Source: Cordia subcordata
Lineage: Eukaryota; Streptophyta; Magnoliopsida; Boraginales; Cordiaceae
Direction of reading: 5' to 3'
Assembly: GCA_028554755.1 (NCBI GenBank)
Contig: JAPTOF010000012.1
Location: 2,994,501 to 3,058,500 of the forward strand
DNA length: 64,000 nt
Part shown: positions 24,312 through 37,051 of the stretch, in pieces
Layout of the letters: every line of letters starts with the position of its first letter
How positions within the stretch are numbered: position 1 is the stretch's first letter
Program-made: the position numbers and the translations under genes
The notes under the pieces: model-generated
What the model saw: only the letters and a program-made list of their open reading frames with translations
The model's database searches: none
Told to the model about the DNA's origin: nothing

Positions 24312-24437
24312 AAATAAATATTAGATAATATTGTTTCTTAGTCAACAAAAAGGTTTAGATTATGAAATAATTGTATATAGACAAGGGATGAGTTATGCTT
24401 TTTAGTGGGAAAAAGAGTGACCAAATAATGATGTTTG

Positions 24438-24494
<57 letters not shown>

Positions 24495-26446
24495 GACATG
24501 TATCCTCTTTTATATAATGTAATATATAAATTTGTATTAAAAATTATACATTTATACGTCATTAACACGTAAGAGCTTTAATCTTGTTTTATTTCCTTGC
24601 CCCAACTGGGGCTCGATAGAGGTGGGGATTTTCTTTATCTTTATCAAACAAGGATAGAAATGGTCTTAGAGATTCACCCCAATACCAAGTATTAAGCCTA
24701 GGGGTAAAAATTTTTCTAGTAAATATTAAGATTAAAAAGTCCGATGCCCACCTTATCTGGGCCAATTGCCAACGCTAGGCAGGCTGGGCTGGTAGGATTT
24801 GCAATGAAAATGCAATTTGGGCCTCACTGGTGGAGAATGAGGTTCGGGCTGGGGGAATGGACACAGCATGCTTCAGTGTATATAAATGTGAAATTACCTT
24901 CTTACCCTTGGTTAATCTTTACATATGTATAACTGTTTTTTGTGCTAAACTTCTAGTCATAAATGTTCTCTACTACATGCTTAATTAATTCTCTAATTTG
25001 AGCTCTTCTAGAAGTTTGAATATCAACTGTTATAAGGATATTTTGGCTTTTCAATAGTAAACATACAACCCAATTTGTAGTTTACATCTGAATAAAGCAA
25101 AAGCGTATTCCTCCTTCCCAAACTGCACACTTCTTTTTGCTAGCACACTTGTTTCTCATATTCTTTGGTGACATGACTTTTATTATTGTCTCATTAATAT
25201 TGATAATACATAATACTGAGTCTATTATATATGCAAGATGATTGATCTTTTAGTTAGCAAATGAAGAAACATTTTTCATTTTTGTAGAACAAAAAGCCCT
25301 TCCAATTACCATAATACCTCACAAAATAGCGAATACACCTACACACTCGTGTTCAGAACTCCGCCACCCCCATCTCCGCCACCAACCACCGTGCTCGCAG
25401 AAGCCCCCTCCGCCCTTGCAACCTTTAATTGCCATATTAAAACACGGCATCTATTTATATATATTATTTTTATTTTCGTTAAGCGTTGCATATCTAAATT
25501 AGTAACGTTAATTATCTTAAATTATTTGGTCTGAATTGGTTTTTGACCTCTCTTATTTGTATTGAAAAAGTACTTTTTATATCATTTTAAAAAATAAATG
25601 CTGTTATGTGGGGTAATTCATAAAAAAAACAAATCACCAACCCAACCCCACTTCTTGATCAATTGAGCTACTCCATATAACCCATACATAAAGTTTAATT
25701 TGATTTATTTACCATCAGTTATTTAGCCTAAATTTACAATTTAGGTTAAACTTACCTTATCACTATCACAAAATTGAAAATACATTCACCAACATCATCA
25801 AGCATCAGAAATAAAAATCCTTTTCTCACGCACAGTATTTCTCTTGTACTTGTACTGTGTCAGAAGGTGTCCTAAGATTTTCTGATTTCATCATCTGGAT
25901 GATGCCATAACACACACAAAAGAAAAGGAAAAAAGAAAACCAATATCAAGATGCAAAAGATAAAATTATGTCGGAAAACAGAAATAAAAACGAAATTTTA
26001 AAGAAAAGGATTAAGATTATTAGAGAATGAAAAATAAAATAAGAGTAGCTAGAGAAAATGAATCAGAAAGGACGTAGCGATTGAGTTATGGATCAGCTGA
26101 GATTAAACATCACCCCTCATTCACTTTCCTCATGTTCATCCTCTATTTACTACACAAAACACACACACACACACCCACACAAACCACAGAGACAGCAAAG
26201 AGAGGTTCCTCTGTATAAGCAACAAATACTGAGAGGAGGCTCTCCTGTATGAGAAGATATCTCAGACTATATATAGACCACGGGGCTGACGAAGAAGCCC
26301 TACTGCGGAATGAAATAGCCCAATGGGCCTTTTCTTTCTTTTCTTTTCTTTTTTTTTTTTTTTTGTTTTGACGGTTGAGCTTCTTTTCTTAATTGATCCT
26401 TTTTTTTTCTTTTTTTGCCTAATGTTTAGACTCTTATATTAAGCTA
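24312..26446. other. Intergenic DNA, no gene recognised
   Basis: The stretch contains a compound CA/TA microsatellite (24439-24490), a proline-codon-like CCGCCACC stretch (25358-25400) with no gene around it, a CA repeat (26160-26178) and T-rich runs (26336-26415). No gene is supported. Confidence 0.55.
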
Positions 26447-27105
26447 AAGGGTAAATTGCATAATTGTCCCCTATAGTTTACGAAATATGCACAAAATCTA
26501 CTTGTATTTTAAAAATAAGTAGATTATTTTCTCATGTTTTTAAGAAAGCGTACACATCTCCTGAAATTGACGGTCGTTAGTTTTTTGAGGGATTTTAAAA
26601 AAAAGTCCATTTTGCCCTATCTTATTAAATAAAATATCTATTTAGCTTTAGTTTATTTAAAAATAAAAAATAAAAAATTAAATTAGAAAAAACAAAAAAC
26701 AACAAAAAAAATCAGCCACCACCTCACCCCCATCCTTGCCACTACCACCACCCAAACCCCCATCCCCCGCCACCTCCCATCATCTAAAACCCCATCTCAA
26801 ACCCCATCTCCACCACTCTTGCCTCCATTAATCAGCACACCCACTCCACCACTTTCACCAACACAAAAAAACATGCATTAAACACCTCACCCTTCAAGCA
26901 ATTTTGCTCATCAACATCAATATCAACATCCTTGTCCGCGTTAGTTCTAGTCTTTTAGAGCAATGGGTGCAATGTGTGTATGTGAATGTGTTCGTGTGTG
27001 TGCATGTGCGTTAAAATCATAGGGGGGTGTATTAGCTAATTTCCTAACCACAAGGGAGTGTTGTGCACATTAGTCAAACTACAGGGATGTTCAGCTATTC
27101 ACCCT
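26447..27105. mobile_element. Possible non-autonomous DNA transposon
   Basis: The ends AGGGTAAATTGCATAATTGT (left) and AGCTATTCACCCT (right) form an imperfect inverted repeat of about 35 bp that also includes CCCCTATAGTTTA / CAAACTACAGGG. The interior includes a C-rich, repeat-like CCACCACC stretch (26715-26870). I cannot identify a clear target duplication. It may be a decayed Mutator-type or other MITE. Confidence 0.4.
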
Positions 27106-27911
27106 AAACTAAATTATATTAAATCTATTTCTAAGTTACAAAGTTCTTGGTGTTGTGTTATAAGCATAGTTGCATATATACTATGATGTCCTTCTTATAT
27201 CAATTTTTTGTAAAATCTAGTCCATTTATAATAACATGGATTTCTAACACTCTTATCGTAGGAATTGAGCCTTTCGAACAAATTAGTTAGACTTACTTGA
27301 GGTGGTAGAATAATAATTGGGGATGAATAGTTACAAGTGATATATTGAAAAAGGCTTTGGGCAAATCACATTACACGGGGGTCCTGGACTATGGATAAGC
27401 ATTTTGGGTTAGTCACTAGTCTTACTTGTAATGGTTAACACATTTTGGGTCATTGGTTACATTTACTTGTAGTAGTAGATCAATAGTTGAAATTAGGTTG
27501 TTACACATACTTCAAATGAGTTAAATGGTATTGACAATAAGATGATGCAAGTTTTATTTTATTTTGTTAAGTTTCAAAACGAATTTGATCAAAATTTGCC
27601 TGCTTGAAACAAAATTATATTTCACACTAGCATTTTCTATGAAAAAAGAATTACATGTACATGTACCCCCCATGATAATTTAAAAGACACTAGAATGGAT
27701 TCCATATCATCTTTTACGAAAATGAATTACTTAATAATATTACAATAAATAAATAAAAAATATATAAATGTGACAAACTTTCAGATAATAAGTTGCATCA
27801 TTACATTCGAATCTCCGAATTGAATGAATATGAACTAAACTGGACATGGATTATATTGACGAACCACTCAGCATAGTATAAATGTATAATCTAAATACTA
27901 CCATTAATATT
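27106..27911. other. Intergenic DNA downstream of the acyltransferase gene
   Basis: The DNA is AT-rich with no gene recognised. It includes the presumed 3' untranslated region of the minus-strand gene that ends at 27912. Confidence 0.5.
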
Positions 27912-28563
27912 TCATACATTACCTTGTGAAGGAGACTTCACAGCTGCTTCGAAGATCATGTCAAAAGCATTGTGTATGCATGACTTGAATTTTTCCGGAT
28001 CTATGAAGCCATTTTCCGTTCCCACCGCAACCCTTAGCTTCTTCATATAGCTCATCACTGTTATTGTGAGACTCTGCATCCATCAAGGTTAGATCAGGGG
28101 TAAATAATAGAAAAGTATTGTAAAAACAACCCAATGTACAACAGTTCTTCCCGGGCCGCAGTGTCATTATATTTAAGAGATAGTGAACCACGTTAATTCT
28201 TGTTATCGTGAAAATTATTATATTGTTGCACTCTGCTACAAAATTTATCATGTATTTTCTACAAAAGAAAGAGGAGAATCCTTAAAATAAACTATTGAAT
28301 TTCATTCCCATCAGATTTAAAGAGGAAAAAGTTGATGAATTTTGCTTAACTTAGATATCATTAGAAGAATTTAAAACGATATCGAGTAATAATATAATTA
28401 ATATACCTGAGGAACGCCAACGACCATGAAATATAGACCTCTGACGGGATGCTTAGCAAGTGACATTTGTTCTCTAGGCCCCATAATATTGGAAACTGTC
28501 ATGCTTGAGTTCTTCAGGGTGCTGTGTATGTATTTTGCTGTTACCTGTGACACCAATCATTCA

Positions 28564-28612
<49 letters not shown>

Positions 28613-31600
28613 CTTTTTATTTTAAAAATAATAATTTGGTGTACGAAATTCTCGGTATATAAGTACGCGTACCTCGGGGCCCGTGTGTTCATGGAGGGTC
28701 TCGAGCAACTTCCCAGTAAGATAAACAGCACAAGAGTTTCTTTTCCTTGTGATGATTCTCTTGGCTTTGTATACAAAGTCGAGGGGTTCTAGAGTCTTGC
28801 TTTGGATCAGCTTCGGGACTGATACATGGAGAAACCCAAATTGGTTTCCCCATGGCGACTTAGCGCTGGGCCCCACCATCTCATTCACTGAATTGTAACC
28901 AGCAACATCTCTTGTGTTCAGCAACACTAGTGCGGTTGAATTCGCAGTGACATGCTCATTTTTCGCCCCTTGCATGTATAATCGAGTCCCCAAGAAGACT
29001 ACTCCACATATGACATCGTTTATAGTCTGTTGAGAAGTAAAATCTTGATTAATTTGGCAAGTTTATTATTAGCAATGAATTCAAGAAGATGATTCTAAAC
29101 ATTTCTATGGCCTGGCATGGCACGTAAATGGGATTTAATAGATGATTCTAAACATTACTATGGCATGACATGCATGTAAATGGGATTTTGATTTTCTTAT
29201 AATATTACGAGGAAGATCTTTTAATGCTCGTGATTTATCCAGATCGTTTCATCATAATTGTGTGTTATCAAATATTCCCTAGCTATGCAAAGTCTTATAT
29301 CTCTCCCCTATGTTTAGACATGTAAATTTTAATATTTTTACTTTTCTTTTCTCATCTGAGGAAACAAAATATGAAGAATTTAAGCATTAAACATTACTAA
29401 AAAATAGTCTGATCAGATGATATAATATCCTGAAGGTTATGCCCATCTACTAGCATATATCTAGCAATAAATGACTGCTCTGATGCAGTCATTATGTTGC
29501 AGAGAAGAATAAATAAGACCCAAAAATAAGGAGTTCTCACCCTACAACAACTCCATCATTTAATTTCACATCCACCATTCATTCATTATTGACCTTGCAT
29601 TTGACTCAAGAGTACAATTAATCCCTAGTGAGATATTTATTTCTAATTGAAGCAGGTGTACGTTCTCTTGAGGGATCTAATATAAGGACTTAATTTAAGA
29701 GGAACTGATCTTGATACAAGCTAAGCTTTTTTGATGAGCGTGAAAATATAAATGTGTGCCATTTGTGGTATAAGAAGTAAAGGTACGAAAGTAACGACAC
29801 GTAGGGTTGCTTGTTTAACTTGAAAAGGGAAGACATGGGGCTGGTGGTTGTGGCTGTTGAACTTGTGATTTTTCACTAGGTTCGTCATTAATTCTTTATT
29901 ACAATCACATGGACTTGAAACCCCTGCAGGAGAAGTTGATGCAGCTGGTGGAGATTTAAGGTTTGTTTGGATTGGTTTTTTTTTTTAATTTTTTAAAAAA
30001 CTTTTGAGAAAAGTGTTTTTCAAAATTTTTTTTGTTTTTGAGAAATTAAAATTTTGGCCTCGGAAAAAAATGTTGAAATTGAAATTTTTTTCAGAGTTTC
30101 ATTTTTTAAATCTAATTCAAATATTTATTATAAAAAATGTGATTTTCTTTTCCATAAAAAAGGTACTTTTTCATTTGGAAAAAAAAAAAAAAACACCCAA
30201 TCCAAAGAGACCCTTATTTAATACTCAGAAAAAATACCTGCTAGTTGATCATTATACAATCAAAAGGACCAAAATTAAACGATATGGGCAAAATAATGGC
30301 ACTACTTCAGTTCTAATGATTTCCGAAATTAAATGATGTGGGCAAAGTAACGGCACTACCTAGTTCTAATGTAAACAATTAGATACTAGTTTATATCACT
30401 CGGATGATATTTCACTCTTTCTTTATATATGAAAAAAGTATTAAATATAAAATCTTGCAACTAGTGATCAGGAGTAGGAATTTCACCGCTTGAAGATTGT
30501 CTTTGATCTGCTTGATGTGATCAAGAGAAAATAATATGGTGGTAATGGTGACCGGCCTGAACTCCACCCCATCTTCGCCGGACCGTACCGGACTCCGATC
30601 ATCTTCAAGAAAGCTGGTCTTCAACAGGCTCCAACAAAAATCCGACATGGTGTTCACCAGCCCGGAGCAAATTGAAAGAGCACCCCTGAAAATGTTCATA
30701 CCATAACTCTCCACAACTTGTAATTTCTTCTGAAATGTGGGGAAAGTTAAGGAAAGTGAAGGATTATCAGCTCTTTGTAAGCAAGAAAGAAGAGCTCCCA
30801 TGAGAGAATAGCCATCGCCTAATGAATGGTGAAGCTTAAACACAACTGATCCTGCTGCATTGCTGGTTGGGTATTTGAATATGTGAAATTCCCATAGTGG
30901 TCTGCTTTGAGGAAATTCTTCCATTGATATCTTTGTTAAGTAGTCGCTAAAGCAATTATCATAAAATTCCTTTGACATTCCTTGAGGTAAAATAGCTACA
31001 TTTATGTGGTCTTTCAGCTTCACCTCAACTTTCTTCCATTGTTTCACTCCCTCTTTGTCCCTAACCTGTTTACAATGAAGCACGAATAATATGAGACAGA
31101 GATTCACGATGGACACACACAATTTTACGCGGTTCGACATTATAGTCTATGTACATTAGTACATATACGAACAGACAAGAGATAATTCCACTATCATTTG
31201 TAATATTAAAATATTTTGAGGCTATTAGATTGTGACAATTTTTTTTTATTAACAAAAAAATAAAAAAGGAAAGAAAAGAGCATTCCATTAACTGAAAGAC
31301 AAGGAGTAACAATAATTTTAACCTTCACCAGTGGGACACAAATCATTAGCAAAAGTTCTTCTAAAGGAGGAGGAATATTAATCACCCAATCAATAGCTAA
31401 ATTGCTAGATAACATGTATTTCGCAACCCAACCCAATCATCAACTCGGTTGAGGTGGAAATGATAACATGTTTTTTGCAATCCAATCGGCAGCTCGGTTT
31501 GAACAAAATATTTATAGGATGGTCCAAGTTTAGCTATAGTGTAGATATATTTTTACAAAAAGAAAGCAAGAAAAACAAAAAGAGACGGAGAAGATGGAAA

Positions 31601-31792
31601 GAGTACCATGATGGAGGAAAATCTAGGGTTGATAGGGAGGAAGACATTGTTGAGCAGAGGCAAAGTCAATGAATCATCGATTGGAATTTCAGATTCCAAC
31701 ACACCAATAATGGAAACTGATAGCACCGAGCTGTTGAAGTATTGCCCGGTGGGGCTCACGGGTTCTGTTTCTTCTTGATTGAAGTACTCCAT
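27912..31792 (-). CDS. WSD1-like wax ester synthase / diacylglycerol O-acyltransferase
   Basis: Five exons, all joined in phase 0 with GT/AG borders, give 472 aa: 31792-31607, 31065-30487, 29026-28673, 28544-28407 and 28073-27912 (stop TGA). The catalytic HHxxxDG motif (HHSLGDG) is at about residues 141-147, preceded by SRPLWEFHIF and followed by a hydrophobic segment. The C-terminal part has NIMGPREQM and the GLYFMVVGVPQSLTITVMSY region typical of the DUF1298 domain. Plant WSD enzymes transfer acyl groups from acyl-CoA to fatty alcohols (wax esters, often for cuticle) or to diacylglycerol, mostly at the endoplasmic reticulum. The length fits the family (about 480 aa). Intron 2 (29027-30486) holds a MITE and a tandem duplication. 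No disabling change is visible. The exact substrate is unknown. Confidence 0.92.
28568..28600. repeat. AT microsatellite in intron 3 of the acyltransferase gene
   Basis: A run of (AT)n followed by a T tract lies between exons 3 and 4. Confidence 0.9.
29087..29190. repeat. Two-copy tandem duplication in intron 2 of the acyltransferase gene
   Basis: The phrase AGATGATTCTAAACATT.CTATGGC...GTAAATGGGATTT is repeated head to tail with a unit of about 54 bp. Confidence 0.75.
29960..30213. mobile_element. Tourist-like MITE, family 2, copy A (in an intron)
   Basis: The ends GGTTTGTTTGGATTGG and CCCAATCCAAAGAGACCC are inverted. The flanks are TAA on the left and TTA on the right. The AT-rich interior of about 250 bp contains repeated TTTTGAGAAA phrases shared with copies B-E. 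It sits in intron 2 of the minus-strand acyltransferase gene. Confidence 0.75.
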
Positions 31793-32067
31793 TTTTGGTT
31801 AGACTATTGCTGCTTGATGTTCAAATCACTTCGGGCCTTTGCTCAATGCATGGTGTGTGTAGTAGGGTATTTATTTTTTCTCATGCAGCGTCCTTCTTGA
31901 TCAATAAATGCATACAGGTAGTACTGATGCAAAAGTGCGGAAAAAATAATTTGAAGAATTTGTTTCTTTTACGGTATATGTTTTTTTCTTTTACAATTTT
32001 TTCACAATGAAGCGATGATTGGTACCACGGTACATATTAAAAAATTCAATCAGACGATCTAAATTAA

Positions 32068-32274
32068 GGGCTCATTTAAATTAATTTTTTCTGAATACTT
32101 TTTTTTTAAAAATATATATATTCTTTCTATAATAAATATTTAGTTTGATCTTTAAAAAGTTAAAATTCTTTTTTTTTCAGAAACTAAAAATGTTCATATT
32201 TTAAAAGAAAACTCTTTCTAAAAGTTATATTAATAAAAAAATTACTTTTAAAAGAAGCTAATCTAAATGAATCC
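32068..32274. mobile_element. Tourist-like MITE, family 2, copy B
   Basis: The element begins GGGCTCATTTAAATTAATTT and ends with AATCTAAATGAATCC. TAA is duplicated on both sides (32065-32067 and 32275-32277). It lies about 275 bp upstream of the acyltransferase start codon. Confidence 0.75.
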
Positions 32275-32277
32275 TAA

Positions 32278-32670
32278 GGCTCTGTTTTAGTCTAACCATG
32301 AGATTTTAGCTCTTAAGTTATAGAATTTTTGGCAGTAAATCTTTGGATAAAAGTGCTGTAAAATAAAAACAGTTGATAGTATGACTTTATATTTTAGGAG
32401 TTGAGTTTTCAGTTATTTTGCGATTAATATAAAACTTCTATACTTTGAGAAAAATATGTAAAATAATTTCTGACATAATATAAAAATAGCTTTTCATAAG
32501 CTTTTTCTGAAAAACTCCAAGTTGGACCTTTTGATTTTTTAATTTTTTTTGAACTTCAGCTTTTATGTAAAAGTTTTTTGAAAAATAGGACAAACAAATT
32601 AATTTTAGCTTTTAAATTTATATAAAAAAAATACTTTTAAATTTTTAAAAGTTGGATCAAACAGATTGTA
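32278..32670. mobile_element. MITE-like element, family 3, copy 1
   Basis: It aligns along its whole length, imperfectly, with 48343-48760. Shared phrases include TGAGATTTTAGC, CTTTTGATTTTTTAATTTTTTTT, CTTTTATGTAAAAG and AAAAGTTGGATCAAACAGATT. The outer bases form weak inverted ends. It is non-coding and follows copy B of family 2 directly. Confidence 0.6.
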
Positions 32671-34557
32671 AATCAACTTTACTACACTTGTGAATCATTA
32701 TGGAAAACCATGTATGGACGGCACCATTATTGTGGAGAATTTGTATAAAGGCCACTCCAAAATACTTTTGACTCAAGAAAAAAAACAATTAAAAAAAAAA
32801 AACTTGGCAATCAATGCTACCTCCGTATATGCCATACAAGTAGATATGGATGCATGTGATACATTGTAGAAAACCTTTTGTTTCTCTTCTCCGATCCCTT
32901 TCGGTTTATAAATGCTGGATTTATACTATCAATCAGCAACCGTCCCAGACAAAATTGGTTGCCAACCATTGATTGTCGGAACCAATTATCGCACCTCCAA
33001 CTTGTTTGTGTTTGTGTTGTTATTTAGAATTCCCAAACGATAATGTGACAATATAATTGATTGTTAGATGGCGTATTTCATAATTGAGACTGAGTAAACA
33101 TTTATTTCTTACACTGTAACTATATTCTTATATTAAAAAAAGAGTTTATATATGTTGAGCTTTTTATTTTTGCCAACCTATTTATTAGTAAGAGCCTTAG
33201 AGTTGTGTTCAGCGCAATCAATAGTTAGGATCGATTTTATTGAAGAAGAATAGGCAAAATCTCCTACCACACAACTATTATAAGTTGAAACTTTTGCGCC
33301 TGACCATTCGCTTCCCACTGCAAAAAAGCTTTTCTTTTCCATTTTTTTTTCTCCCTTAAGTAAAAGGACCTGAATTGAGAATATTATTAGTTAATTTTCT
33401 TAATCCCTTCCTAATTTGCGTTCATCCAATCAACTTTTGCTCTTTGAGAGGTAAAACAGTGATAAAAGCGGACACTTTGAATTGACAGCTGGAAACTAGC
33501 TCACTTGCGACTATGCTTTTTCTAATTCCCAATTTTCATGTGAATCCAACAAATAATACGGCTAAGCAAATGAAATTTTTAAGTTTCTCTTTTTCTTTTT
33601 CGATAAGTAACTCACTTGAGGCAGAATTGTACTAATTAAATGCACCTCAAAGCTATAAATCACCTGATACATTTTGTGGCCCAGTGGATACTCCGGTCAA
33701 AGTAAAAGAATTTAAGTTTTTCTTCTTTATTTTTATAAAGTGAAACTCACTTTATGGAATAGAAGATTGGATTCGCCATGCTTATACATTTTGTGGTATG
33801 GCAACGTATCTCAAAATATACTTTATATCAATCAAAAGGTAAATAATATTTGTGACACGAAAATACTATATTCAGACTTTAAATCTTTAATCACGGTAAA
33901 TTGTTATCTAATAATTCAATTGAACTCTTAAAGACAACAAAAAATTGAAGTCGTACAAAAAGAGAAAATTTCATATCCAACAAACTACACTAAATTATTT
34001 TTTGTTAAACTTGCATATGTTGTTGGAATGGACAATTCTCAAAAAACACAAAGAGATAGAACATTTAGCAGACAAACCTGTTAAGTTGCTCGTATGCGTA
34101 TGTTAGAGAGCAGTCAAAATTGCGGTTGAGCAAAATTATTGAGACCACTCTAGAACTCAGATTTCACTTCTATGGGAATTAATTAAATCCATTTTTCTTT
34201 TAAAGCTATGGTCTTGGCTTTAGAAAAATTAAATGCAAACCGGTCTACAGTTTTTCTTGGTCTTGGGAACACTAAATTGTTGTTCGTATACAACGTACAT
34301 ATTTAAAGCACGACCCTATAAAGCTCTTATACACAATTGAATTGATAAACTGGTCTCTATTTTTTCATAAAAATAGGTACATATCTGGTCTCATTTTCTA
34401 TTTAAATGTGTATATTTAATTTTTAAAGCAAATTTTTTTTTATTTGATTAAAAAATCAAATTAATAGTTAAACTAAAGAAAAAATTGCTGTCATATCCTC
34501 CTGAAACAAAATTCTAAATCTACCCGTGTATGAAGATTCAACTGATGTGCCCTTGGA
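32671..34557. other. Intergenic DNA, no gene recognised
   Basis: AT-rich DNA. I see no open frame with a known domain and no RNA gene. Confidence 0.6.
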
Positions 34558-34560
34558 TTA

Positions 34561-34640
34561 GAGGGTGTTTTGGCTTTGCTTATTTTGGATGTTTATAAGC
34601 ACCTAAATAATAAAAAATATGTGAGACAGTATTTTTTATT
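34561..34640. mobile_element. Tourist-like MITE, family 1, copy 3 (truncated)
   Basis: The left end GAGGGTGTTTTGGCTTTGCTT follows TTA. The next bases (AAGCACCTAAATAATAAAAA) match copy 2 and then the similarity is lost. No right end is present. Confidence 0.65.
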
Positions 34641-35554
34641 CTTCTTTATTTGTAAGGCTATACATACCAACCCAACCCACTGTAGTTACAATCGGTAGCT
34701 CTCTCTTTTGTGCCACTACACGTACCCTTTATCAATTCCTGCCATAAATTGGGCAGCGATAAATTATGTCATGAGTTCCTTATGTTATTATTTAACATTT
34801 TATAAATTTATTTAAATTAGTTTTTATTATTTTACTCATTTTCTTATTAAAACAGAGACTAATTTAAAAAAATTGTAAAACATTCTAAAATATAAATATT
34901 CAATTGAATATTTTAAGAAAATACAAATTTTAAATAAAAAAATGATATTATGGACCTTTATGTAATTAATCCTTCAACGGCCATACTCCTCTTGCATGCC
35001 CACGAAATTGTTGTCAATATAATAGCATGGTCCTGGTCAATATATGCACTGGCCATCTACCAACTACCATGCCCCAAAAATCTTGCAAATTTAATCAAAG
35101 CCAAACTACACGGCTTGTGAAGTGTAAGTATCTTCGGCCAATACATGCAAATAAATACCACTTTCTAAATTTATTCAGTTTTTAATGAATTGGATTTTCT
35201 ATGGTTTAATTTTAACTCCAAGAATAACTAATATCCTAGACTAATTAATTAGATTTAGCGGGAAGATAGACTAGTTGGATTACGGTCACTTTAGTTCCTC
35301 TTCTTCAAAGTTGCTAGAAAATACCCAGAAACCTCTTGAAAATTTCTCTTTTGACGTCTATAATTATGCGCTAAATATCATATATATACACAGTGAGGAG
35401 AAAGGTTTCCACATATTACGCGGAATCGATATCCATTTGTTTTTCTTTTTTCGTTTTTTTTTTTTCCTCCTTTTTAGTGTAGAGTAGCTGCTTGGGAAAA
35501 ATTGTACTTGAAATATAAAAGCCGGGTATGTTGAGGGGGTGGGATATTAATGAT
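34641..35554. other. Intergenic DNA, no gene recognised
   Basis: AT-rich and non-coding. The open frame at 35275-35487 is unsupported. Confidence 0.55.
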
Positions 35555-35557
35555 TGA

Positions 35558-35785
35558 GGGCTCGTTTGGATTAGCTTTTTTAAAAAATGCTTTTTTTAAC
35601 AGTTTTTAGAAAACAGTTTTTTTGAGAAGTTGAAAATTATGACTTCTTAAAAAAGTGGTATTTGAGTTTTTTTCAGAATTTCAACTTTTTTGGAAGCCAA
35701 ATCAAATAGTTATTACAAATTTAAAATAAATTTTTTTTAAAAAAAAAGTATTTTTTCCTTAAAAAAAGCTAATCCAAACAGACTC
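35558..35785. mobile_element. Tourist-like MITE, family 2, copy C
   Basis: The ends GGGCTCGTTTGGATTAGCTT and AAGCTAATCCAAACAGACTC are inverted and flanked by TGA on both sides (35555-35557 and 35786-35788). The interior is shared with copies A, B, D and E. Confidence 0.85.
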
Positions 35786-35964
35786 TGAGTACTCCTCATA
35801 AGTGAAAATTTCTAAATTACCCCTTTTGTTATAAATATTGTCTTATTCTTGATTAGTCAAATACCGTTGACACACACCATTCTTAGCTTTTAATTGACTC
35901 TTATAAAATCTTACCCAAAATCAGTTTCTATTAATTATATGTACATACATATGCATGCACATGT

Positions 35965-36120
35965 ATATAGTAGGACAAGTGGTAGAGACTATCTCCTTGG
36001 AAAGTGAAGTCCTGAGTTCAAATCCCATGAGAGCGGGGTTTTAAAAAGGGGGTAAAAAAACACACACACACGTCTCTCCCACGGACATTCATGGTTGCAC
36101 TCGGGAGACGCAGTGGTTTT
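35965..36120 (+). mobile_element. SINE-like sequence with tRNA-type A and B boxes
   Basis: An A-box-like AGGACAAGTGGTAGAG (about 35972) is followed by a B-box-like GAGTTCAAATCC (36014-36025) at a spacing expected for an internal RNA polymerase III promoter. There is no tRNA cloverleaf. The piece ends in an A-rich then CA-repeat stretch and a short GC-rich tail. The exact borders are uncertain. Confidence 0.55.
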
Positions 36121-36167
36121 TCAGTACTTGCGAGCTTGGAGGATAGGAGGATAGCCGTCTCAAACAG

Positions 36168-36275
36168 GGGTTATTTTTATTTTTAACCTTATTTTTTAAT
36201 TTGCTTCCAAAAATAACCCAATTTTGAGGGGAGTAGCAAAAGTAGACATTTCGAACTTATGAAGCTCGATCACGA
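36168..36275. repeat. Left terminal inverted repeat of the MULE
   Basis: It is the inverted counterpart of about 43979-44086. The outermost 80 bases differ at only a few positions, and the similarity continues into the first palindrome copies. Confidence 0.92.
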
Positions 36276-36850
36276 ATGTTGAAAACTCGATATCGGACTT
36301 CGAAAGTTCGAAAATATATTCGAATTACGAAGCTTCGATATCGAACTTATATTTTCTTGCTCGAACTTTAAAAGTTCGAAAGCATAATTTCGAACTTATA
36401 AAGTTGGAAAATAGGGTACTAGGGTTTGCAGGATTTTCTTACTCGAACTACAAAAGTTCGAAAGCATAACTTTGAACTTATGAAGTTCGAAAATAGGGTG
36501 CTAGGGTTTGCAGGATTCCTTCTGTGACGATAACGGTGTGACGGAGGGCAGAGAATAATATCAGGAGGCAGATAATAATATCGTGTTTCGAACTTTAGAA
36601 GTTCGAGTTTACAAGATTCCGACGTAATCAAGGGCAAAGCAGAGCAGAGAATAAAATTTTTGTCAGAGATGTGCATTTTCGAACTTGTGAAGTTCGAAGT
36701 TTTGAAAAATTCGAACTTTTGAAGTTCGAAATTTTCAAACTTTCGAACTTCTGACTTGCAATTTTGTTGTTTCGAGTTTTTAAAATTTGAGTTAGGTTAA
36801 AAGTAGAAACTCAGAATTTTAAAATCCGAATTTCTAAGTTCGAATTTGTT
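36240..36850. repeat. Left subterminal array of TTCGAACTT/AAGTTCGAA palindromes
   Basis: About nine copies of an imperfect palindrome of the form CGAACTTNNGAAGTTCG, some degenerate, lie between the left TIR and the transposase start (for example near 36270, 36365, 36440, 36475, 36595, 36680 and 36712). The same motif is clustered at the other end. A role as transposase or host-factor binding sites is inferred from the position. Confidence 0.85.
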
Positions 36851-37051
36851 ACTATATAATGCACACCCCACTTCTCCCTTCATCATCTCATTCCAAAATC
36901 ACTAACCCTACAAACGTTCACACGATAAGTCACATTACGTAGTATTTTCAAAATTTGGATTTACTGCTATACCACTAACCACTCTACTTCCCTCTCTTCT
37001 GCAACTCATTCACATCTAAGTCACGTTATATATTTTTTTTCACCCAAAAAG

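Noticed and set aside
28426..28792. Plus-strand frames overlapping the acyltransferase
   Set aside because: They are shadows of exons 3 and 4 of the minus-strand gene and the AT microsatellite.
30004..30336. Plus-strand frame of 110 codons rich in Lys/Phe/Asn
   Set aside because: It is the translation of a MITE (29960-30213) within an intron.
35972..36025. tRNA gene
   Set aside because: A- and B-box-like motifs are present but no cloverleaf can be formed, and the tail looks like a SINE. Listed as a SINE-like copy.
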